Assembly (NCBI RefSeq): GCF_039939195.1
Contig: NZ_JBDUUH010000011.1
Span: forward strand, 124,001 to 188,000
Direction of reading: 5' to 3'
Source of the DNA: Foliimonas ilicis
GTDB taxonomy: Bacteria; Pseudomonadota; Alphaproteobacteria; Rhizobiales; Rhizobiaceae
DNA: 64,000 nt
The translations under genes and the position numbers were made by a program. Positions 9,079 through 17,463 of this stretch are shown here, piece by piece. The notes under the pieces are model-generated. The model did no database searches. It was not told the origin of the DNA and was given only the letters and a program-made list of their open reading frames with translations. Positions within the stretch are counted from its first letter, which is position 1, and every line of letters starts with the position of its first letter.

Positions 9079-9908
9079 GCACCACCTGTTTTTGCGGTAT
9101 CGGCGAATACATGCTGGTCGGACGGGAAAGCGCGGATGCGGACTTCGTCGGCATAAGCCGCAATCGCGGCTTCGGCTTGCTCGCCAAGTTCGGCGTAGCG
9201 TTTCACGAATTTCGGCCGGAAATCGGTGAACATACCGAGCACATCGTCGATGACCAGAATCTGTCCGTCGCAGGCAGGCGAAGCGCCGATGCCGATTGTG
9301 GGAATCGAAATATTCTCGGTGATGGAGCGCGCCAGCGGCTCGGTAATTTTTTCCAGCACGACCGAGAATGCACCGGCATCAGCCACGGCGCGAGCATCGC
9401 GCTCGATACGGTCTGCGGCATCACCGCGACCCTGCACCTTGTAGCCGCCGAAAGTGTTCACCGCCTGCGGGGTCAGGCCGATATGCGCCATGACCGGTAT
9501 TCCGCGCTGCGTTAGAAAATTGATCGTCGCCGCCATTGTCTCGCCGCCTTCGAGCTTGACCGCACCGCAGCCGGTCTCGCCCATCAGGCGGGCCGCATTG
9601 CGAAACGCCTGTTCGGGGCTTTCCTCATAAGAACCGAAAGGCATGTCCACGACGAGCAAAGCGCGCTCGACGCCGCGCTGCGCGGCCTTGCCATGCATGA
9701 TCATCATGTCCAGCGTCACGCCGACCGTGGAGGGCAGCCCATGAAGAACCATGCCCACGCTGTCGCCCACAAGGATCAGGTCGCAGTGACGATCGACGAG
9801 TTTGGCAATCGGCGTGGTGTAGGCGGTGAGGCACACAAGCGGAACACCGCCTTTACGCGCAGCAATATCGGGCGGCGTCAAAGCCTTGACGTTTGTGGAA
9901 GCGCTCAC
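9075..9908 (-). CDS. panB: 3-methyl-2-oxobutanoate hydroxymethyltransferase
   Basis: A 277-residue TIM-barrel enzyme that transfers a hydroxymethyl group from methylene-tetrahydrofolate to 2-oxoisovalerate, forming ketopantoate. Motifs include LVGDSVGMVLHGL, MPFGSYEES, KLEGGE and MAHIGLTPQAVN. I chose the GTG start because a strong GGGAGGGAG ribosome site lies just before it; the reading frame extends 12 codons further to an ATG, but that extension would place the ribosome site inside the gene. It is the first gene of the panB-panC pair. Confidence 0.95.
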   Translation of the reverse strand: MSASTNVKALTPPDIAARKGGVPLVCLTAYTTPIAKLVDRHCDLILVGDSVGMVLHGLPSTVGVTLDMMIMHGKAAQRGVERALLVVDMPFGSYEESPEQAFRNAARLMGETGCGAVKLEGGETMAATINFLTQRGIPVMAHIGLTPQAVNTFGGYKVQGRGDAADRIERDARAVADAGAFSVVLEKITEPLARSITENISIPTIGIGASPACDGQILVIDDVLGMFTDFRPKFVKRYAELGEQAEAAIAAYADEVRIRAFPSDQHVFADTAKTGGA

Positions 9909-9996
9909 GGTTCTCCCTCCCTGAATTTCCGAGGCGGAAGCCATGTCGCATAAATTTGTGCATATGCGAAGGATTTTATCGCAAATGCGAAGAAAA

Positions 9997-10593
9997 TTAA
10001 GCCGGCTCTGGAAGCAACCCGGCGAGCATCAGATTGAAGGCAGCGACTGCTTTTTTTGACGTCGCGTATGGATCTTCCGCGTTGGCGATCCATTGTGCGG
10101 CGTGGATCGTCGCGCCATTGACCAGCCGCGCCACAGCCTCCGGGTCGACGTCCCGGATGATACCAGCTTCCACGAACTGGCGCAGACTAGTGGCCATAGC
10201 CGTAATGCAACTGTTCTGGTTCGGCCATTGATAGGGATCGCCCAGAATCGCTGGGCCATCGCGAAGAATGACGCGCTGTATTTCGGGCTCGAGCGCCATT
10301 TCCATATAGACCCTGCACTCGTCCACGAAACCTTGCCAGGAGTCCGCAGCGTTTTCGGAAATCAGTTTCAGGCGCTCGTTCATTTCGCTGTCGATTTCGG
10401 CAACGACAGCCTCGAACAAACCCTTCTTGTCGCCGAAATGGTGGTAAAGCGCACCACGCGTCAGCCCGGCGGCGGCGGTGAAATCATCCATCGATGCGTC
10501 CGCATAGCCGACCTTGCCGAAAGCCGCCCTGCCCGCGGCGATCAGTTTCGCGCGGGTTTCGGCAATCATTTCCTTGCGTGGTTTATGCGCCAT
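9997..10593 (-). CDS. TetR family transcriptional repressor
   Basis: A 198-residue regulator with an N-terminal TetR helix-turn-helix (FTAAAGLTRGALYHHFGDKK, residues about 28-50) and an all-helical ligand-binding domain. It is divergent from an MFS transporter, and the gap between them holds three copies of a 17-bp palindrome, the classic layout of a repressor controlling itself and an efflux pump. The start at MAHKPRKEM has an AAGGA site; a longer in-frame form would run through the operators. The inducer is unknown. Confidence 0.92.
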   Translation of the reverse strand: MAHKPRKEMIAETRAKLIAAGRAAFGKVGYADASMDDFTAAAGLTRGALYHHFGDKKGLFEAVVAEIDSEMNERLKLISENAADSWQGFVDECRVYMEMALEPEIQRVILRDGPAILGDPYQWPNQNSCITAMATSLRQFVEAGIIRDVDPEAVARLVNGATIHAAQWIANAEDPYATSKKAVAAFNLMLAGLLPEPA

Positions 10594-10605
10594 CGAAAAT
10601 CCTTT

Positions 10606-10673
10606 ACATACGCAACGTATGTTAATTGACATACGCGTCGCATGCAATTATGAAAGACATACGCTACGTATGT
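10606..10673. promoter_or_regulatory. Three-palindrome operator between TetR and MFS genes
   Basis: Two perfect 17-bp palindromes, ACATACG-CAA-CGTATGT (10606-10622) and ACATACG-CTA-CGTATGT (10657-10673), flank an imperfect third copy, ACATACG-CGT-CGCATGC (10629-10645). The half site ACATACG and 3-bp spacer are the same in all three. The cluster fills the gap between divergent tetR and MFS starts, so it is the likely TetR binding region for both promoters. Confidence 0.85.
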
Positions 10674-10709
10674 AAGTGGTTTCCATCGGGAAATCCAGGA
10701 GTGCATGTC

Positions 10710-11924
10710 ATGTCAAATCCCTATGCTGAAATCTTCAAGGTGCCCGGAGCGCGCCGCTTTTCCGCCGCCGGTTTCATCGCGCGCCTGCCGCTGTCGATGA
10801 TTACGCTGGGCATCGTCACGATGCTGTCTCAGGCGCGCGGCGAATATTGGCTGGCGGGCGCGGTTTCCGCGACTTTCGCCTTTTCCAATGCCCTCATCGC
10901 GCCGCAAATCTCGCGGGTCGTAGATCGCTATGGCCAGAGGCGCGTCATCCTCCCGGCAAGCGCAATCAGCGTGATGGGTCTCATCGCCCTCATGCTCGCG
11001 ACGCGTTATGAAGCGCCAGTCTGGACGCTGTTCCTGTTCGCGTTGCTTGGCGGCTTCATGCCCAGCATCGCTGCAATGGTCCGTGCGCGCTGGAGCGAGA
11101 TTTACCGCAACACGCCCAAGCTCCACACGGCGTTCGCCTTCGAATCAGTCGTCGACGAAGTCATTTTCATGACCGGCCCGATCATCGCGATCGGCCTGAG
11201 CGTCGGACTGTTTCCGGAGGCCGGTCCGCTTGCAGCGACTGTACTTCTCGCCTTCGGCACGGTGCTTTTTGCCGCGCAAAGATCGACCGAACCGCCGATC
11301 CACTCACAGGAAGCCAGCGGCGGCTCTTCCGTTATCCGCCTTCCCGTCCTGCAGATCGTCGCACTGACGCTGGTCGCCGTCGGCGCGATCTTCGGCACTG
11401 CCGAAGTCACAGCCATCGCCTTTTCCGAAGAGCAGGGCTTCAAGGCAGCCGCCAGCATCGTTCTGGCAAGCTATGCCGCAGGCTCGCTGATCGTCGGGCT
11501 GATTTTCGGCACATTGAAGCTCAAAATGCCGCTGGCGATGCAGTTCCTGCTCGCCATCGCGCTGGCAACGCTCACCACCCTGCCCTTGCTGATCGTCAAC
11601 GGCATTCCGGTGCTGGCAATCGTGCTGTTCTTCGCGGGTGCTGCAATATCGCCGACCATCATCATCTCGATGGGCCTGATCGAGCGCGGCGTGCCTCAGT
11701 CGAAGCTGACCGAGGGAATCACCTGGGTAATGACCGGCATCGGCATCGGCATGGCGGTGGGTTCGTCGGCATCCGGCTGGGTCATCGACGAGTTCGGTGC
11801 GCGCAATGGCTTCCTGGTGTCGATCGCCGCCGGTTTCCTGGCCTTGGTGATAGCCGCCGCAGGCTACCGTATACTGGCTGCGAAACGGGCAGGATCGCTG
11901 CACAGCGCCGTTCCTGCGGAATAA
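10710..11924 (+). CDS. MFS family transporter
   Basis: A 404-residue integral membrane protein with about twelve hydrophobic segments. It has the MFS motif between segments 2 and 3 (SRVVDRYGQRRVI) and a central polar loop near residue 190 (QRSTEPPIHSQEASGG). Substrate is unknown; divergence from a TetR repressor with a shared operator suggests drug or metabolite efflux. I chose the ATG of MSNPYAEIF because AGGAG lies eight bases upstream; the longer frame would start inside the operators. Confidence 0.88.
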   Translation: MSNPYAEIFKVPGARRFSAAGFIARLPLSMITLGIVTMLSQARGEYWLAGAVSATFAFSNALIAPQISRVVDRYGQRRVILPASAISVMGLIALMLATRYEAPVWTLFLFALLGGFMPSIAAMVRARWSEIYRNTPKLHTAFAFESVVDEVIFMTGPIIAIGLSVGLFPEAGPLAATVLLAFGTVLFAAQRSTEPPIHSQEASGGSSVIRLPVLQIVALTLVAVGAIFGTAEVTAIAFSEEQGFKAAASIVLASYAAGSLIVGLIFGTLKLKMPLAMQFLLAIALATLTTLPLLIVNGIPVLAIVLFFAGAAISPTIIISMGLIERGVPQSKLTEGITWVMTGIGIGMAVGSSASGWVIDEFGARNGFLVSIAAGFLALVIAAAGYRILAAKRAGSLHSAVPAE

Positions 11925-12074
11925 AGAAGTGCGGTTCGCCCTGCCGGAGATATCTTCGTGAACTATTCTTCGTATTTCAAAGACCGCAGAATGCCCGTTT
12001 TGGCGATTTATGACGGGACACTTGTAAGTGTATAAGCCGCCATTTACCACCGGCGAACTTTGCCAAGGGGATAG

Positions 12075-12632
12075 ATGGAGCTTCGAAAAATGGCCGTTTT
12101 GCAGACGATGCATCTCACACTTACTCCTTGCTGCCCCAGCGACGGCGCTGACTTTATTGACCTTGAGCGTGATCCGGAGGTCATGCGCTTTCTGAACGGC
12201 GGATACGCCGTTGACCATGAGCGGGTCGACCCTACCAATGCGACGTTCCTCATGCCGAGGGGAACGGAGCCACACATTTGGACAGCGCGTCGTACAATCA
12301 GTGGCGCGTTCGTCGGGTGGTTCGGTTTATGGCCAGAGAGTGGGACGTTGGCCGAACTCGGATATCGCCTGCACCGTATGGAATGGGGTCAGGGGTTAGC
12401 CTCGGAAGGAGCCTGTGCCCTAGTCAACTGGGGGTTTCAAAACGCTGGGTACGACAAGATCGTGGCGACCACTATGGCGGTGAACTATGCATCGCGCCGT
12501 GTGATGGAAAAAATTGGTATGAGCTACGATCGCACTGTCCATATCGACTGGCCTAATCCGATTCCGGGCAGCGAGCATGGCGAAGTTTGGTATGAGTTGA
12601 AGCGCTCAGGAAGTATTTCACATTTAAGTTAG
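12075..12632 (+). CDS. GNAT acetyltransferase (RimJ/RimL-like)
   Basis: A 185-residue GNAT protein of the Acetyltransf_3 (RimL-like) type. It shows LGYRLHRMEWGQGLASEGA (acetyl-CoA binding region) and NYASRRVMEKIGM in the family positions. Substrate is not predictable. It stands alone between the MFS gene and the convergent ribBX gene. Its codon use is a little less GC-biased than its neighbours, which may indicate recent acquisition. The ATG at the start has AAGGGG just upstream. Confidence 0.82.
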   Translation: MELRKMAVLQTMHLTLTPCCPSDGADFIDLERDPEVMRFLNGGYAVDHERVDPTNATFLMPRGTEPHIWTARRTISGAFVGWFGLWPESGTLAELGYRLHRMEWGQGLASEGACALVNWGFQNAGYDKIVATTMAVNYASRRVMEKIGMSYDRTVHIDWPNPIPGSEHGEVWYELKRSGSISHLS

Positions 12633-12657
12633 GGCTGGCGGTTCACACGGCTTTTAC

Positions 12658-13755
12658 TCAGAGAATCTCGGTTTTCGAAATGCGGATGCCGAAGCCTTCG
12701 AGGCCGACATAGTGGCGCTCACGCGAGGCGATCAGATTGATTGACCCGATGCCGAGATCCTTCAATATCTGTGCGCCGAGGCCGATTTCGCGCCATTCGC
12801 TCTCGCGGCGCACCGCTTCTTCATGATGCTCGCCATCTGCCTGCGGACGGTTGCGGGCGGCATGGCCGACGCCGACCGAGCCCTGGCGCAGATAGACGAT
12901 GACGCCGCGCTTGCGCTCGCCCATCGTCTTCATGATGTCGTCGAGCTTGTGGGCCGTGCCGAAAACATCGGTCACGACGTCTTCGGTGTGAAGCCGCACC
13001 GGCACATCTTCGCCATCGCGAATATCACCGAATACCACGGCCAGATGGTGCATGGTTTCCCAAGGCAGCGTGTAGGTGAAAGCCTTCGCATTGCCGCCCG
13101 GCGTCTCGATGTCGGATGTCTCGACACGCTGCACCAGCGTTTCCTTGCGCTGGCGATAGGCGATCAGATCGGCCACCGACACCTGCTTCAGCCCATGCTT
13201 TTCGGCAAAGCCCTGAACCTGCGGGCCGCGCATCACCGTGCCGTCATCATTGACGAGTTCGGAGATGACACCGACCAGCGGCAGGCCTGCCAGTTTGCAG
13301 AGATCGACGGCTGCTTCCGTATGGCCGGAACGCATCAGGACGCCGCCCTCGCGGGCGATCAGCGGGAAGATATGGCCGGGCCGCACGAAATCCGAGCCGC
13401 CAGCATTGCCATTGGCAAGATTGCGCACGGTCAAAGTGCGATCGTCGGCGGAAATGCCGGTCGTCGTGCCATGCTTGAAATCGACGCTGACGGTGAAGGC
13501 CGTCGTATGCGCCGAATCATTATCGGCAACCATCGGCGCGAGATTCAGGCGCTTGGCGTCCTCGCGGGTCATCGGCGTGCAGACGATGCCGGATGTGTTG
13601 CGCACGATGAAGGCCATCTTTTCGGCTGTGCAGTGAACCGCCGCGACGATCAGATCGCCTTCGTTCTCGCGCCCGTCATCATCCATCACGACGACGATTT
13701 CGCCGCGTTCGAATGCGCGGATCGCTTCGACGATTTTCTTCTGATCATATGCCAT
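12658..13755 (-). CDS. ribB: 3,4-dihydroxy-2-butanone-4-phosphate synthase with degenerate RibA domain (RibBX type)
   Basis: A 365-residue protein. The N-terminal half (about 1-205) is a complete RibB domain with MDDDGRENEGDLI and RSGHTEAAVDL, forming dihydroxybutanone phosphate from ribulose 5-phosphate for riboflavin synthesis. The C-terminal half resembles GTP cyclohydrolase II, but where RibA has its zinc cysteines this protein has RLHTEDVVTDVFG, and the EGRG catalytic loop is replaced by LRQGSVGVG. This is the RibBX pattern, in which the second domain is not a working cyclohydrolase. The start is MAYDQKK; it follows aroC by ten bases on the same strand. Confidence 0.93.
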   Translation of the reverse strand: MAYDQKKIVEAIRAFERGEIVVVMDDDGRENEGDLIVAAVHCTAEKMAFIVRNTSGIVCTPMTREDAKRLNLAPMVADNDSAHTTAFTVSVDFKHGTTTGISADDRTLTVRNLANGNAGGSDFVRPGHIFPLIAREGGVLMRSGHTEAAVDLCKLAGLPLVGVISELVNDDGTVMRGPQVQGFAEKHGLKQVSVADLIAYRQRKETLVQRVETSDIETPGGNAKAFTYTLPWETMHHLAVVFGDIRDGEDVPVRLHTEDVVTDVFGTAHKLDDIMKTMGERKRGVIVYLRQGSVGVGHAARNRPQADGEHHEEAVRRESEWREIGLGAQILKDLGIGSINLIASRERHYVGLEGFGIRISKTEIL

Positions 13756-13765
13756 GCGATTGATC

Positions 13766-14866
13766 CTAGATGCGGCCGGTCTGGCCCCGATGACGCAGAT
13801 AATGGTCGGCCACGGCGCAGGCAACCATCGCCTCGCCGATCGGCACGGCGCGGATGCCGACGCATGGGTCGTGCCTGCCCTTGGTCATGACATCGACGTC
13901 CTTGCCGTCCTTGTCGATCGATTTGCGCGGCGTGAGGATCGACGATGTCGGCTTCACCGCAAAACGCGCGATGATTTCCTGACCGGTCGAGATACCGCCC
14001 AGAATGCCGCCAGCATTGTTGGAGAGGAACACCGGATTGCCGTCATTGCCAATCCGCATCTCGTCGGCATTCTGCTCGCCGGTGATGCGTGCAGCCTCAA
14101 AGCCATTGCCGATTTCCACGCCCTTGACCGCGTTGATCGACATGAGGTTCGACGCGATCTCCTGATCGAGCTTCGCATAAATCGGTGCGCCCAGCCCTGC
14201 CGGAACGCCTTCCGCGACGATCTCGATGACCGCGCCGACCGAGGAGCCGGACTTGCGGATGCCATCGAGATATTGCGTGAAAACGGCAACGGATTCAGGG
14301 TCGGGCGTGAAGAACGGATTTTCCGCGTCATTCACGAAATTCCAGTTCCAGCGGCTGCGGTCGATCGACTTTTCGCCCATCGAAATCAGCGCGCCGCGCA
14401 CCACCATGCCCGGCACCACCTTGCGGGCCAGAGCACCGGCCGCAACGCGTGCTGCCGTTTCGCGCGCCGAAGAACGCCCGCCGCCGCGATAATCGCGCAG
14501 GCCGTATTTTACGTCATAGGCGTAATCGGCATGGCCGGGGCGGTATTGCCGCGCGATCTCGCCGTAATCCTTGGAGCGCTGGTCGACATTCTCGATCATC
14601 ATCGAAACCGGCGTACCGGTCGTCACCATCGTCTCGCCGTCCTCTTCCAGCACGAATCCGGACAGGATTTTCACCTCATCGGGTTCGCGGCGCTGGGTCA
14701 CGAAACGCGACTGGCCGGGACGGCGCTTGTCGAGATCGGCTTGGATTTCGGCACGGGTGAAGCGGATGCCGGGCGGGCAACCATCGACAACGCAACCAAG
14801 GGCTGCACCGTGGCTTTCGCCCCAGGTCGTAACGCGGAAAAGATGCCCGAAAGTATTGTGTGACAT
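13766..14866 (-). CDS. aroC: Chorismate synthase
   Basis: A 366-residue FMN-dependent enzyme that eliminates phosphate from EPSP to give chorismate, the last step of the shikimate pathway. The family signatures are present: FRVTTWGESHGAALG at the N-terminus, GRSSARETAARVAAGALARK in the middle, and GGILGGISTGQ with VKPTSSI near the C-terminus. Length is normal. It heads a two-gene unit with ribBX; chorismate and riboflavin synthesis are linked here only by position. Confidence 0.97.
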   Translation of the reverse strand: MSHNTFGHLFRVTTWGESHGAALGCVVDGCPPGIRFTRAEIQADLDKRRPGQSRFVTQRREPDEVKILSGFVLEEDGETMVTTGTPVSMMIENVDQRSKDYGEIARQYRPGHADYAYDVKYGLRDYRGGGRSSARETAARVAAGALARKVVPGMVVRGALISMGEKSIDRSRWNWNFVNDAENPFFTPDPESVAVFTQYLDGIRKSGSSVGAVIEIVAEGVPAGLGAPIYAKLDQEIASNLMSINAVKGVEIGNGFEAARITGEQNADEMRIGNDGNPVFLSNNAGGILGGISTGQEIIARFAVKPTSSILTPRKSIDKDGKDVDVMTKGRHDPCVGIRAVPIGEAMVACAVADHYLRHRGQTGRI

Positions 14867-15000
14867 GCGAAGATCGGTCCGTCCGGCCCCTGCCGGTCAG
14901 GGCGTTCTATTGGCGTTTGTTTCAGTGGTCAAATCGTTAGAAAACATTGACCCGGATGCGCCGCTCGGCAATCCTCATCATAGAGTATGGAGGGACAAGC

Positions 15001-15300
15001 ATGATATCCGGATCGCAATGCCGCGCCGCGAGGGCGCTCATCGAATGGACCCGCGAAACGCTGGCGGCAAAATCCGGTGTCGACCCTGCCATAATCGAGC
15101 GTTTCGAGCGTAAGCTCGGCAAGCCGGAAGCAGAAATCGTCCAGGCATTGACGAGCGCACTCGAAGCAGGCGGCGCGGTGTTCATCGCCGAAAATGGCGG
15201 CGGCGCGGGCGTCAGGCTCAAATTCAACCGCTCGGAAACGAAGCGGCTCGCCACGCTGGAAAACGAAGGCGGCATCTCGGCCCTCGACGACGTTCAGTAA
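15001..15300 (+). CDS. Small XRE-type helix-turn-helix protein
   Basis: A 99-residue protein with an N-terminal lambda-repressor-like HTH: ARALIEWTRETLAAKSGVDP followed by IIERFERKLG. The C-terminal part (AVFIAENGGGAGVRLKF) resembles the short tail common in small rhizobial XRE regulators that lack a sensing domain. It starts at MISGSQC, preceded by GGAGGGA. It is divergent from aroC, and its 3' end lies about 30 bp from a palindromic repeat element. Target genes are unknown. Confidence 0.8.
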   Translation: MISGSQCRAARALIEWTRETLAAKSGVDPAIIERFERKLGKPEAEIVQALTSALEAGGAVFIAENGGGAGVRLKFNRSETKRLATLENEGGISALDDVQ

Positions 15301-15327
15301 TCATTCGCCCAAACAGAAGAGCTTTTC

Positions 15328-15630
15328 ATTTCAGATAGAGACGCTGGCGGGACAGCGCCCCCCTCTGCCCTGCCGGGCATCTCCCCCACAGGTGGGGAGA
15401 TTACTCCGTCATCAACGCGCGGCACCAATTGCTGACGTTGCAGAATGAAGGCGGAGAGTGGTGTCGGCCAATCTCCCCACCTGTGGGGGTGAGGAATGGT
15501 CCGCGGAGCGGACGAAAAGCCAACGATTTGGCTTTTCGAATGACGAACGCCCGGAGCCATAGCGAAGGGCAGGGTCCGGCAGGACAGAGGGGGGCGCCTC
15601 GCGATTCCATCAAAACAGGAACCGCTATAG
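15328..15630. repeat. Palindromic repeat element, copy 1 (with nested module)
   Basis: Member of the repeat family in this window. Left arm GCTGGCGGGACAGCGCCCCC followed by a block with GCCGGGCATCTCCCCCACAG; right arm contains the reverse complement and ends GGCGCCTCGCGATTCCATC. In this copy the right arm is split by about 85 bp (15490-15575) holding two other hairpins, GTCCGCGGAGCGGAC and GAAAAGCC...GGCTTTTC. It fills the gap between the convergent ends of the XRE and RcnB genes. No protein is encoded. Confidence 0.9.
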
Positions 15631-15643
15631 TTTGAGCGGTAAT

Positions 15644-16021
15644 TTACCGGCTGGCTGCCAGACCGGCAATGATGCCGGAAGCAAGGCCGATCAGCAGATA
15701 CTGGTTATCCACCTTCACCCATTGCTGGCCGCGACCGGGCTTGCGCAGGCCGTGGCGATGATAATCGCGAACGACGTTCTTGCGCTGCCATGAAGGCACC
15801 TGTCCGCCGCGCTTCCAGTGATCACGGCGGGTTTCGTGGCGGCGAACGTCTCGCTTCTGTTCGAAACGCTTCGTGTCCTTGCGCTCGACGTGACGCTGGT
15901 TGCCGCTCTTGCGGCTGTTGTCCTGATATTCGCGCTGCGGCACGTAGCGGGACTGGGCTTCAGCGGCAATCGGGGCCGCGATCATGGTGACGGCGAGGGC
16001 TGCTAGAAAAATGCGTTTCAT
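15644..16021 (-). CDS. RcnB family periplasmic protein
   Basis: A 125-residue protein with a signal peptide (MKRIFLAALAVTMIAAPIAA, cleavage after AEA), a highly basic, charged middle (HVERKDTKRFEQKRDVRR), and a C-terminal RcnB domain: VPSWQRKNVVRDYHRHGL, then WVKVDNQYLLIGLASGII. RcnB in E. coli is a periplasmic factor in nickel/cobalt homeostasis; the alphaproteobacterial paralogues are numerous and their metal role is unproven. It converges on the XRE gene. Confidence 0.85.
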   Translation of the reverse strand: MKRIFLAALAVTMIAAPIAAEAQSRYVPQREYQDNSRKSGNQRHVERKDTKRFEQKRDVRRHETRRDHWKRGGQVPSWQRKNVVRDYHRHGLRKPGRGQQWVKVDNQYLLIGLASGIIAGLAASR

Positions 16022-16318
16022 GAATTCATTCCTTGTTCAACACCTGAACCCTAGCCCGGGCTGCATGAACGGAAACTGAATGGTAGAATTACGTTTCTGT
16101 AATGTTTACAATAATTTATCAGGACCAGAAAAGGCGCTGCATACAGCGTAAGGGTTGTGATCATATGCAGCCACGGTTTGACCGGTCGAAACAATCCTTG
16201 AACGGTCGCGCTTTTCTTTTGACATATTTCGGCTGTTTCTGCTTCCTTCCAAGCCACAGAAGAATTCTTGATCCTGCCTCCGACGAGAGGCGGACAAATG
16301 ACGGGACCGAGGACGATC

Positions 16319-16567
16319 ATGCGTAAGCTTATTTGTACCGCCGCCACCCTTCTCGCGCTTTCAGGCGCAGCATTTGCTGCGGAGGCGGAAGGCCAGATCA
16401 AATCCATCGATGCAGATCGCCAGACGATCACGCTTGATGACGGCAAATCCTACAAGCTGCCGGGCGAATTCGACGTGACGTCGCTCAGCAACGGCATGGA
16501 AATCCTGCTTGCCTATGATGAAGTCGGTGGCGAGAACCTGATCACGGATATGCAGCTTCCGGAGTAA
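16319..16567 (+). CDS. DUF1344 small periplasmic protein
   Basis: An 82-residue exported protein. A signal peptide (MRKLICTAATLLALSGAAFA) precedes a short beta-rich domain with GQIKSIDADRQTITLDDGKS and YKLPGEFD, the DUF1344 pattern found in many Rhizobiales. The function is unknown. I chose the ATG directly before the signal sequence, with GAGGA upstream; an ATG seven codons further upstream also has a possible ribosome site. Its 3' end abuts repeat copy 2. Confidence 0.78.
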   Translation: MRKLICTAATLLALSGAAFAAEAEGQIKSIDADRQTITLDDGKSYKLPGEFDVTSLSNGMEILLAYDEVGGENLITDMQLPE

Positions 16568-16590
16568 GTTTCTGGAAGCGATTACCTAGC

Positions 16591-16823
16591 CTTTCATTTT
16601 TTAAATGGAAACGCTGGCGGGACAGTACCCCCTCTGTCCTGCCGGACATCTCCCCCTCAAGGGGTGAGATTACTCCGTCACGCACGCGCAGCACCAATTT
16701 TTTGACGTCGCAGAATGAAGGCGGAGAGTTATGTCAGCCAATCTCCCCCCTTGAGGGGGAGATGCCCGGCAGGGCAGAGGGGGGGGTGATGTCCCGCCAG
16801 CGTTTCAATCTAAAAAATGAAGA
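16591..16823. repeat. Palindromic repeat element, copy 2
   Basis: Both outer ends carry the terminal inverted repeat (AAACGCTGGCGGGACA at left, TGTCCCGCCAGCGTTT at right). Inner hairpins use a CTCCCCCTCAAGGGG variant instead of the CCACAGGTGG variant of copies 1 and 3. The core between the arms has the shared GCAGAATGAAGGCGGAGAG string. It fills the gap between the convergent DUF1344 and histidine phosphatase genes. Confidence 0.9.
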
Positions 16824-16861
16824 TTTTTAGCTAGGGCCGAGGCTAATTTTCGAGGTCGTTC

Positions 16862-17461
16862 TTACAGCCAGACGGCCTTGCGATCCCGGAACACCAGAAT
16901 ACGATCCTGCGGGATCGATAGGGCGCCGACATCGTTTTCCGGCATGTCGGTTGCCAGACGGATGATCGAACGCATCACGCCGCCATGCGAGACGCATACG
17001 GTCGGGCGGTCGAGTTCTTCGAACCATGTCCGCACACGTTCAGTCAGCGTCGCGTAGCTCTGGGCGCCTTCGCCCGGCGGCACGAAATTCCACTTATCCT
17101 TGGCGCGCACCGCACTTGCGCCCGGCTCACGCAGATCGAGTTCTTCGAATGTGTAGCCCTGCCACTCGCCGAAATTGATCTCAACCAGCCTCGGATCGGT
17201 GCGGTATCCGTCACGCGGCAGGCCCATGTTTTCGCGCACGCGCTCCATGGTTTCGCGCGTACGCTTCATCGGGCTCGATACGAAATCAAACCCCAACGCG
17301 TCCCCGATCAGGCCCTTGAGCTTCACGCCATTGGCGCTCGCCTGCGCACGGCCGAACGCGTTCAAATCCGTATCGGCCTGACCCTGGAGGCGGTTTTCCG
17401 CGTTCCAGTCAGTCTGGCCGTGACGGATAAAATAAACCTGCGACGCTAAATCAAACGCCAC
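16862..17461 (-). CDS. Histidine phosphatase (phosphoglycerate mutase-like) family protein
   Basis: A 199-residue enzyme of the histidine phosphatase superfamily. The phosphorylated-histidine motif is FIRHGQTDWNAENRLQG at residues 11-27, and the second catalytic histidine is in VCVSHGGVMRSI. The GEWQG segment is typical of broad-specificity phosphatases and cofactor-dependent mutases; the exact substrate is uncertain. The GTG start has AAGGA upstream and lies two bases after the fabI stop, so it is co-expressed with fabI. Confidence 0.88.
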   Translation of the reverse strand: MAFDLASQVYFIRHGQTDWNAENRLQGQADTDLNAFGRAQASANGVKLKGLIGDALGFDFVSSPMKRTRETMERVRENMGLPRDGYRTDPRLVEINFGEWQGYTFEELDLREPGASAVRAKDKWNFVPPGEGAQSYATLTERVRTWFEELDRPTVCVSHGGVMRSIIRLATDMPENDVGALSIPQDRILVFRDRKAVWL

Positions 17462-17463
17462 GA

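Noticed and set aside
10626..10709. Upstream extension of the MFS gene to 10626
   Set aside because: It would put the start inside the TetR operators, while a good AGGAG site precedes the ATG at 10710.
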